NCBI GenBank assembly: GCA_024643385.1
Contig: JAHEMZ010000031.1
Coordinates: 1-32,387, forward strand
Length of the DNA stretch: 32,387 bases
Origin: Flavobacteriaceae bacterium
GTDB taxonomy: Bacteria > Bacteroidota > Bacteroidia > Flavobacteriales > Flavobacteriaceae
Direction: 5' to 3'
Shown here in pieces: positions 27,358 to 32,387 of this stretch. The notes beneath the pieces are model-generated. The model did no database searches and was not told where the DNA came from. It saw only the letters and a program-made list of their open reading frames with translations. The first letter of the stretch is position 1. The number at the start of each line of letters is the position of its first letter. The position numbers and the translations under genes are program-made.

Positions 27358-28116
27358 ATGAGAAATTTGATTTTTGTTTTAGTTGGAATTATTGTCCTTA
27401 GCAGTTGCAATTCAGAAACAGCATGGGATTGTTTTCAGAATTCGGGAGAAATTGTGAAACAAGAATTTGAAATGGATAAATTCAAAAAGATCATCGTATG
27501 GAATCGTGTACAACTTTTTATTTCCTATGGCGCTGAACAAAAAGTTGTGGTGGAAACCGGTGAAAATTTGATGAATGAAATTAGAGTAAGGGTGGAAGAC
27601 AGTATTTTAAAGGTGAGTGACCGAAATAGTTGTAATTATACCCGGGATTATGGGATCACAAAGGTGTTTGTTACCACGGGAGTAGATTCCTTAGAGATTA
27701 GAAATAGCTCAGGATTAACAACTACCGGTGTTGGCCCGCTTCTATTCAAAAAAATTACGCTTATTTCTGATGATCGCGCGGAAGCCGATGAGTTTCATGT
27801 GGACGGGGATTTCCGATTGGAAGAATTGGATGTTCAGCAGCTGGTGATCGCGGCAAATGGGTTATCCAAATTCTATCTAAAGGGAAAAGCGGTTTCAGGT
27901 AATTTTGGAATGTATGATAGCGATGTGCGCATTGAAGCTGGAGATTTGGAGATGGAAAATCTTTATTTATTTCACAGAAGCACCAATAAAATGATCGTAA
28001 AACCCTCTTATCTTATTCAAGGTATTATTACAGGACTTGGAGATGTAATTTGTTTGAGTAATCCTCCTATTGTTAATGTGGAAGAACGATTTACCGGGGA
28101 ACTTATTTTTCAGTAG
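27358..28116 (+). CDS. GIN-domain (DUF2807-like) lipoprotein, copy 2
   Basis: Paralogue of 25461-26219, also 252 residues: DCFQNSGEIVKQEF, VVVETGENLMNEIRVRV, RDYGITKVFVTT and the RSTNKMIVKP segment are shared. Lipobox LSSC puts the lipidated cysteine at C17. I choose the ATG at 27358 because the signal peptide then begins MRNLIFVLVGII; an ATG at 27307 would lie inside the previous gene. The last 14 bp overlap the 3' end of gldA on the other strand, and no terminator separates them. Confidence 0.77.
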   Translation: MRNLIFVLVGIIVLSSCNSETAWDCFQNSGEIVKQEFEMDKFKKIIVWNRVQLFISYGAEQKVVVETGENLMNEIRVRVEDSILKVSDRNSCNYTRDYGITKVFVTTGVDSLEIRNSSGLTTTGVGPLLFKKITLISDDRAEADEFHVDGDFRLEELDVQQLVIAANGLSKFYLKGKAVSGNFGMYDSDVRIEAGDLEMENLYLFHRSTNKMIVKPSYLIQGIITGLGDVICLSNPPIVNVEERFTGELIFQ

Positions 28117-29002
28117 TAATGGCTGTAAACAGTTGTTCCAAAGAAGAATTCTTTTGGTGCAGCTGAAGTAACTTCAATCCATTATCATGGGCAAAGTCAA
28201 ATACATGAGACCGCATATCCACTTGAGTGGTAAAATGCAGTTGATAAATGAAACCTGATAAATTTTCAACCTTTTTTACCGATGGAATTTGCAATAGGGC
28301 CTCCTCTTCAACGCGATAATCAAATTCGACTTCCACTATCTGGCGCTGGTTTTTGGATAGCTCTTTAAGTAACTGATCTAGCACAATCTCTCCTTTATCA
28401 ATGATAATTACCCTATCACAAATGGCCTCGACCTCCTGCATGATATGGGTAGAAAGTAGGACTGTTTTTTCTTTTCCCACCTGTTTGATCAACTCCCGTA
28501 TCTCAATCAATTGATTAGGGTCTAATCCAGTGGTGGGTTCGTCAAGAATAAGGACTTCCGGATTATGTAATAAAGCATTCGCTAATCCAACTCGCTGGCG
28601 GTATCCTTTAGACAACTGTTGTATTTTCTTATGCGCTTCCGATCGGAGCCCTGTTTTTTCAATGACCTCCTCAATGGCTAATTTGTCAATGCCATACACA
28701 TTTGCATTAAATTCTAAATACTCCCTAACATACATATCCAAGTACAAGGGATTATGCTCGGGTAAGTATCCTATACTTTTTTGAACACTCGAGCCCTCAG
28801 TTAAAATGGAATATCCATTTATACTTGCAGATCCATCATTGGGAGGGAGATAGGTGGTTAAAATTTTCATCAGGGTAGATTTACCTGCGCCGTTTGGGCC
28901 AAGAAATCCAACAATCTCACCCTTTTTTAAGGAAAAGGAAATATCCTTCAGGGCCTGCTGAGAACCGTATTTTTTTGATATGTGACGAACTTCGATGGAC
29001 AT
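28103..29002 (-). CDS. gldA: GldA-like gliding-motility ABC transporter ATPase
   Basis: ATP-binding subunit of an ABC transporter. In Flavobacterium, GldA works with the membrane proteins GldF and GldG and is needed for gliding. The 299-residue protein has Walker A GPNGAGKST (35-43), the Q-loop region YLPEHNPLYLDMYVREYL characteristic of GldA, signature LSKGYRQRVGLA (130-141), Walker B VLILDEPTTGLD (150-161) and the H-loop STHIMQE. I start at 29002 (MSIEVRHISKKYG); an upstream ATG at 29041 adds 13 unconserved residues. A possible -7 element (TAGCTTTA, 29022-29015) would give an almost leaderless transcript. GldF and GldG are not adjacent, so another ABC export ATPase remains possible. Confidence 0.78.
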   Translation of the reverse strand: MSIEVRHISKKYGSQQALKDISFSLKKGEIVGFLGPNGAGKSTLMKILTTYLPPNDGSASINGYSILTEGSSVQKSIGYLPEHNPLYLDMYVREYLEFNANVYGIDKLAIEEVIEKTGLRSEAHKKIQQLSKGYRQRVGLANALLHNPEVLILDEPTTGLDPNQLIEIRELIKQVGKEKTVLLSTHIMQEVEAICDRVIIIDKGEIVLDQLLKELSKNQRQIVEVEFDYRVEEEALLQIPSVKKVENLSGFIYQLHFTTQVDMRSHVFDFAHDNGLKLLQLHQKNSSLEQLFTAITTEK

Positions 29003-29048
29003 AATTTGAAAATGTAAAGCTACGTAATTAAAAAAACGCAAAAAACAT

Positions 29049-29078
29049 TTTGTTGTTTTAAAGTATTGTTTACATTAG
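29049..29078 (+). promoter_or_regulatory. pheA operon promoter
   Basis: TTTG (29049-29052), 18 bp, then TACATTAG (29071-29078), one mismatch from TAnnTTTG; the spacing is the same as in the metK promoter. The predicted start near 29085 is just upstream of the leader-peptide ATG at 29096. Confidence 0.6.
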
Positions 29079-29095
29079 CAACCATAAACAAGACA

Positions 29096-29167
29096 ATGCA
29101 CACATTTTTTACTTTTTTCAACTTTTGGTTTTTTTACTTTTATGGAAAGTACCGGGTTGTATTGTAA
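29096..29167 (+). CDS. pheL: Phe-rich leader peptide of the pheA attenuator
   Basis: A 23-codon reading frame whose product begins MHTFFTFFNFWFFYFYGK. It contains eight phenylalanines, three tyrosines and one tryptophan, a composition otherwise seen in attenuation leader peptides such as enterobacterial PheL. Phe codons lie at 29105-29140, mostly TTT with one TTC. The peptide has no likely function of its own; ribosome stalling on Phe codons when charged tRNA-Phe is scarce is the signal. The CGG GTT codons at the end coincide with strand 2 of the attenuator, and the TAA is at 29165-29167. The gene name is used by analogy only. Confidence 0.85.
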   Translation: MHTFFTFFNFWFFYFYGKYRVVL

Positions 29168-29221
29168 TTAATGAAACATTAATAAATATAGAACCCGGAC
29201 ATAACATCCGGGTTTTTTTTT
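29135..29221 (+). promoter_or_regulatory. Transcription attenuator of the pheA operon (terminator/antiterminator pair)
   Basis: Four elements are present. Pause hairpin 1:2: TACTTT (29135-29140) with AAAGTA (29146-29151). Strand 2, CCGGGTT (29152-29158), is exactly complementary to strand 3, AACCCGG (29192-29198), giving an antiterminator whose loop contains a TTAATG-AAA-CATTAA hairpin (29168-29182). Strand 3 also pairs with strand 4 (29207-29214) in the terminator. A ribosome stalled on Phe codons leaves strand 2 free and permits read-through; one that reaches the stop codon at 29165 covers strand 2 and lets the terminator form. The mechanism is inferred from this geometry. Confidence 0.85.
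29192..29221 (+). terminator. Attenuator terminator hairpin
   Basis: AACCCGGA (29192-29199), loop CATAACA, TCCGGGTT (29207-29214), then a run of T to 29221. It lies 20 bp before the pheA ATG, so it can only act as a leader terminator of the pheA operon. Confidence 0.9.
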
Positions 29222-29240
29222 GTCATTTAAAACATAAAAT

Positions 29241-30110
29241 ATGAAAATTGCTATTCAGGGGATTGAAGGTTCCTTCCATGATGAAGCCGTTCAGAAGCTG
29301 TTCCCCAATCAGAGTTTAGAATTAGTAATGTGTGATTCCTTTGACGGGGTGACGGAGAGTGTCAAAAAGAATAAAGCCGACTTTGGGGTTTTAGCCATTG
29401 AGAATACCATTGCGGGATCAATTTTGCCCAATTATAACTTGGTCGAAGCCGGTGATTTTGAGATCATTGATGAGGTGTTTTTAAATATTCAAATGTATTT
29501 GATGGCTTTGGAAAGTGAATCTATCATTGATATTTTTGAAGTACATTCTCATCCAGTGGCTTTGTTGCAATGCCGCGATTATCTAAGGAGATTTCCGCCT
29601 CAATTTAAAATTATTGAGGGAAAAGATACCGCCAGTGAAGCAAAGCGGATTCGTGAAAATAATTTACAAGGGGTTGCCGCTATTGCCGGAAAGCAAGTCG
29701 CCAAGCGATTCGGACTAAAAATATTGGATAGCAATATCCAGGATATGAAAGAAAATCAAACTCGTTTTGTGCTGATTGGAAAACGAGGCGCAACGTTAAG
29801 CAAGAAAACACCAAACAAGGCTACGATGAAGTTTCAATTAGGCCATGAGGTGGGAACTTTAAGTAAAGCGCTACAAATAATGGCTGCGAATGAGATTAAC
29901 CTTACTAAAATTCAATCACTTCCTGTTACGGGAACACCCTGGAGGTATGCTTTTTTTGTGGATGTAACTTTTGAGGACCCGGATAGATTCTATGCAGCGG
30001 TTGAAGAATTACAGCCATTCGTAAAAAACTTTAAAATACTGGGCGCTTATGCGCAAAATCGAGAAAATATTCCAAGTAAATTAACTAGTGTATTGCAGGA
30101 TGGAGAATAA
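29241..30110 (+). CDS. pheA: Prephenate dehydratase
   Basis: Converts prephenate to phenylpyruvate, the last common step before phenylalanine. The 289-residue protein has the PDT catalytic domain (about 1-182: IQGIEGSFHDEA, GVLAIENTIAGSI, and the TRF motif T174-R175-F176) and a C-terminal ACT domain (about 195-275). The ACT motifs that bind Phe read GTLSKAL (205-211) and QSLP (225-228) in place of the usual GALV and ESRP. This variant looks common in the phylum but may weaken feedback inhibition. No chorismate mutase domain is attached, unlike the E. coli P-protein; that activity is supplied by the next gene, whose ATG overlaps this stop region by 11 bp. Confidence 0.95.
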   Translation: MKIAIQGIEGSFHDEAVQKLFPNQSLELVMCDSFDGVTESVKKNKADFGVLAIENTIAGSILPNYNLVEAGDFEIIDEVFLNIQMYLMALESESIIDIFEVHSHPVALLQCRDYLRRFPPQFKIIEGKDTASEAKRIRENNLQGVAAIAGKQVAKRFGLKILDSNIQDMKENQTRFVLIGKRGATLSKKTPNKATMKFQLGHEVGTLSKALQIMAANEINLTKIQSLPVTGTPWRYAFFVDVTFEDPDRFYAAVEELQPFVKNFKILGAYAQNRENIPSKLTSVLQDGE

Positions 30111-31200
30111 GAAAGAACTAAGAAATTGGTTGAACCAGATGAATTTGGCTCACCCATTGGTGATAGCAGGGCCTTGTAGTGCCGAGACAGAGGAACAGGT
30201 GCTTACCATTGCTCACGCTTTAAAGAAAACAGACACAACGGTATTACGAGCCGGAATTTGGAAACCCCGAACTCGTCCCGGTAATTTTGAAGGAGTGGGA
30301 GCCTTGGGATTGAAATGGTTGCAAAGGGCCAAAGAAGAAACAGGAATGTTAACAACCACGGAGGTTGCAAATGCTCATCATGTGGATTTGGCGCTTAAAC
30401 ATGATGTGGATATCTTATGGGTAGGTGCGCGGACTACCGTTTCGCCTTTTATTGTTCAGGAGATTGCAGATGCGCTCAAGGATACCGATAAAATTGTGTT
30501 GATCAAAAATCCCGTGAATCCCGATCTGTCCCTTTGGTTAGGAGCGGTTGAACGCTTTTATTCGGCAGGTATTCACCAATTGGGGGTAATCCACCGTGGT
30601 TTCTCCACTTACGAAAAAACGCGTTATCGAAATAATCCTGAATGGCAAATTGCGATCGATCTACAGAATCGTTTCCCTGATCTGCCCCTCATTCTCGATC
30701 CTTCTCATATTGCGGGAAGAAGAGATATTATATTTGATCTGTGTCAAACAGCCTTAGATTTAAATTATGACGGAATTATGGTTGAAACACACCACGATCC
30801 GGACAATGCCTGGAGCGATGCGAGTCAGCAGATCACGCCCGATACATTAAAACAAATGACGATCGATCTGAGAATTCGAAAGGAAGTGGGAGATGCTGTA
30901 GAATTCAATAATAAACTGGCAACACTTCGAACAAAGATAGATGTTATCGATCATCAGTTGATTGAGATTCTGGGGAAAAGAATGAAGATAGCTGATCAAA
31001 TTGGGGAATTAAAGCGAGCCAATAACGTTGCCATTCTGCAATCGAAACGTTGGAATGAGATCCTGGGAAGAATGATTCTCGAGGGTGAGGAACATTTGCT
31101 TAGTGAAGAATTTATTTTAAGAATTTTTAAAGCAATTCACCAAGAGTCCATTAATCATCAAAAGAATACGGTTAGTTTGGAAGAAAAAAGCCTGCAATAG
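30100..31200 (+). CDS. Fused DAHP synthase (KDO8P-synthase type) / chorismate mutase
   Basis: Catalyses both the entry step of the shikimate pathway (PEP + erythrose 4-phosphate to DAHP) and chorismate to prephenate. In 366 residues the N-terminal DAHP synthase barrel spans about 1-260 (VIAGPCSAET with metal ligand C26, the KPRTRPGNFEG substrate loop, LIKNPVNPDLSLW, DPSHIAGRRD), and the C-terminal AroQ-type chorismate mutase spans about 270-350 (LRTKIDVIDHQLIEILGKRM, IGELKRANN). Bacteroidota commonly carry this fusion. I start at 30100, where MENKKELRNW begins; an ATG at 30088 adds four residues. Translation is probably coupled to pheA through the 11-bp overlap. The stop codon lies in the terminator loop. 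Confidence 0.93.
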   Translation: MENKKELRNWLNQMNLAHPLVIAGPCSAETEEQVLTIAHALKKTDTTVLRAGIWKPRTRPGNFEGVGALGLKWLQRAKEETGMLTTTEVANAHHVDLALKHDVDILWVGARTTVSPFIVQEIADALKDTDKIVLIKNPVNPDLSLWLGAVERFYSAGIHQLGVIHRGFSTYEKTRYRNNPEWQIAIDLQNRFPDLPLILDPSHIAGRRDIIFDLCQTALDLNYDGIMVETHHDPDNAWSDASQQITPDTLKQMTIDLRIRKEVGDAVEFNNKLATLRTKIDVIDHQLIEILGKRMKIADQIGELKRANNVAILQSKRWNEILGRMILEGEEHLLSEEFILRIFKAIHQESINHQKNTVSLEEKSLQ

Positions 31201-31210
31201 CAGGCTTTTT
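31184..31210. terminator. Bidirectional terminator after the pheA operon
   Basis: GCCTGC (31190-31195), loop AATA, GCAGGC (31200-31205), with an A-run before and a T-run after. The stop codon TAG (31198-31200) of the DAHP synthase gene lies within it. It also sits at the 3' end of the convergent gene at 31214. Confidence 0.88.
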
Positions 31211-31213
31211 CTA

Positions 31214-31669
31214 TTAATTTTTTGGTCTCTTAAAGATATAACGAGTAACATAAATTCCATTGTCGTCATCTCTACCCGCATGGCTTTCCACACCACTATT
31301 CACAAAGGCCAATTCCCAGCCATCTTCAGACATGGCATTTAACTTGGAAGTAACAACGGCATCGTTAGCAGCGATGTTCTGAAAACGAATACCCCCCAAG
31401 TTAAAGAAGTTAAGCAGCTTGGTCTCGTCAAAATCCTTTAAGCGAATATCTCCTCGGTCGGATTTATTGCGATCATTATCTTCTTCCGATCGCGTGGAAG
31501 TGAATTCTTTATAATCCCTACTTTCATTGGCAGAGATCATACGTGATCTTCCCAGACCATTTGGGATTATAGATTCAATAACCGTTACCGTTTGGAATTC
31601 ATAAACTTGCGTCTGGCCTTTTTGGGCAAAAGCAACTGTCAAAAGCACTAAAAATAAGAATCTATTCAT
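31214..31669 (-). CDS. Small secreted protein with a DUF4177-like C-terminus
   Basis: A 151-residue exported protein of unknown function. MNRFLFLVLLTVAFAQKGQTQ is a signal peptide with cleavage near residue 21. The middle is hydrophilic (repeated Asp, Arg, Ser: EEDNDRNKSDRGD). The end, LNAMSEDGWELAFVNSG followed by YVTRYIFKRP, resembles the DUF4177 pattern of a long helix, GWEL and a terminal strand. I choose the ATG at 31669 for the signal peptide; a longer frame to 31945 would run across the rsgA start. Its promoter (31699-31706) lies between the two divergent genes. Confidence 0.7.
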   Translation of the reverse strand: MNRFLFLVLLTVAFAQKGQTQVYEFQTVTVIESIIPNGLGRSRMISANESRDYKEFTSTRSEEDNDRNKSDRGDIRLKDFDETKLLNFFNLGGIRFQNIAANDAVVTSKLNAMSEDGWELAFVNSGVESHAGRDDDNGIYVTRYIFKRPKN

Positions 31670-31698
31670 AAAATGAAAATTTAAAGATGATTTGAACT

Positions 31699-31706
31699 CA
31701 AATATA
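31699..31706 (-). promoter_or_regulatory. -7 element for the secreted-protein gene
   Basis: On the minus strand TATATTTG is an exact TAnnTTTG match, about 30 bp before the ATG at 31669. The -33 region has no clear TTTG. Confidence 0.5.
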
Positions 31707-31753
31707 TTATTAAAAGGCCATTGTTTATTTGAAATTTCGGAATTTTGCCATTG

Positions 31754-32387
31754 ATGAATGGAACGGTTTATAAATCTACGGGAAGCTGGTATACGGTCAA
31801 GGCCTTGAACGGAACTCTGTATGAGTGTAAGATCAAGGGTAAGTTCCGTATGGAAGGAATCAAGAGTACCAACCCTATTGCGGTAGGAGACAAGGTTGCT
31901 TTTACGGTAGAGAAAAAAGGGGATGAAACCATTGGCATTATTCATGAAATTGAAGAAAGGGATAATTATATCATTCGAAAGTCTGTTAACTTATCCAAAC
32001 AAACACATATTATTGCGGCAAATATTGATACCGCATTTTTATTGATCACGTTCAATAACCCTCCTACTTTTACCACCTTTATCGATCGTTTTTTGGTAAC
32101 AGCAGAGGCCTATCGTATCAAGGCAGTTTTACTTTTTAATAAGATCGATACGTACAACGAAGATGAATTATTGGAAATAAAATATTTGGCGGCCTTATAC
32201 AGGAAGATCGGTTATGAATGCATCGGTATTTCAGCAAAGACAGGTAAGAACATCGATAAGGTAAAACAATTGATGCAAAACAAAGTGTCCATGTTTTCCG
32301 GTCATAGCGGTGTGGGGAAATCTACACTGATCAATACGTTGGAACCCGGGTTAAACCTAAAGACAGCTACAATATCCGAACAACATT
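31754..32387 (+). CDS. rsgA: Ribosome small-subunit-dependent GTPase RsgA (3' end outside window)
   Basis: A circularly permuted GTPase that helps mature the 30S subunit. Reading from the ATG at 31754 gives 211 codons before the window ends. The N-terminal OB-fold starts MNGTVYKSTGSWYTVK. The GTPase motifs come in the permuted order diagnostic for RsgA: NKID (G4), SAKTG (G5), then GHSGVGKST (G1); G2, G3 and the C-terminal zinc finger lie beyond the edge. A possible -7 sequence GAATTTTG (31740-31747) suggests an almost leaderless start. It is divergent from the small secreted-protein gene. Confidence 0.95.
   Translation, partial: MNGTVYKSTGSWYTVKALNGTLYECKIKGKFRMEGIKSTNPIAVGDKVAFTVEKKGDETIGIIHEIEERDNYIIRKSVNLSKQTHIIAANIDTAFLLITFNNPPTFTTFIDRFLVTAEAYRIKAVLLFNKIDTYNEDELLEIKYLAALYRKIGYECIGISAKTGKNIDKVKQLMQNKVSMFSGHSGVGKSTLINTLEPGLNLKTATISEQH

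Noticed and set aside
31670-31945. N-terminal extension of the small secreted protein
   Set aside because: It would cross the rsgA start on the other strand and hide the signal peptide that begins at 31669.
1-32387. Defence systems, prophage, transposons or CRISPR
   Set aside because: No recombinase, nuclease, phage or repeat-spacer pattern was seen; the coding content is housekeeping biosynthesis with uniform style.

Overview
The window is a low-GC chromosomal segment from a member of the Bacteroidota, most probably a gliding Flavobacteriaceae. Evidence: a GldA-type ABC ATPase, exact or near matches to the Bacteroidota promoter (-33 TTTG / -7 TAnnTTTG), weak Shine-Dalgarno sequences, a fused DAHP synthase/chorismate mutase, a methionine synthase split into two proteins, and E. 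coli-like class II IlvC. I saw no insertion sequences, phage genes, tRNAs, rRNAs or CRISPR arrays. Almost everything is amino-acid biosynthesis, much of it under visible RNA-level control.

Layout. (1) 1-1154, minus: metK, cut by the window edge, preceded by a promoter and a SAM-II riboswitch. (2) 1568-8296, plus: ilvD-ilvB-ilvN-ilvC-ilvA, the full route from threonine and pyruvate to the branched-chain keto acids, ending at a bidirectional terminator shared with the convergent leuA-leuC-leuD-leuB operon (8375-12644, minus). (3) 12796-14337: an unassigned helical protein divergent from leuA. (4) 14352-24348, plus: a sulfur/methionine block in two parts, each led by a SAM-I (S-box) riboswitch. 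The first part is a transsulfuration-family enzyme, homoserine dehydrogenase, an OsmC protein and an Rrf2 regulator; cysH follows behind its own promoter and an inverted repeat. The second part is the MetH N-terminal half, a serine-racemase-like enzyme, the MetH C-terminal half and metF. (5) 24367-28116: a tandemly duplicated two-gene unit, each copy being a PagL-like outer-membrane protein plus a GIN-domain lipoprotein. (6) 28103-29002, minus: gldA. (7) 29049-31200, plus: a Phe-codon-rich leader peptide with a transcription attenuator, then pheA and a DAHP synthase/chorismate mutase. (8) 31214-31669, minus: a small secreted protein. (9) 31754 to the end: the start of rsgA.

How the genes work together. 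MetK makes SAM, and SAM appears to be read by three aptamers of two structural classes: SAM-II on metK, and SAM-I on the homocysteine-supply operon and on the homocysteine-methylation operon. CysH with its neighbouring Rrf2 regulator links sulfate reduction to the same block. The pheA operon is governed by a classical leader-peptide attenuator, so charged tRNA-Phe sets expression of both the Phe branch and the entry step of the shikimate pathway. The most striking items are the unannotated 23-residue Phe leader peptide with its complete terminator/antiterminator pair, the SAM-II element with a competing downstream helix, the PLP enzyme placed between the two MetH halves, and the inverted repeat in the cysH promoter beside the Rrf2 gene.
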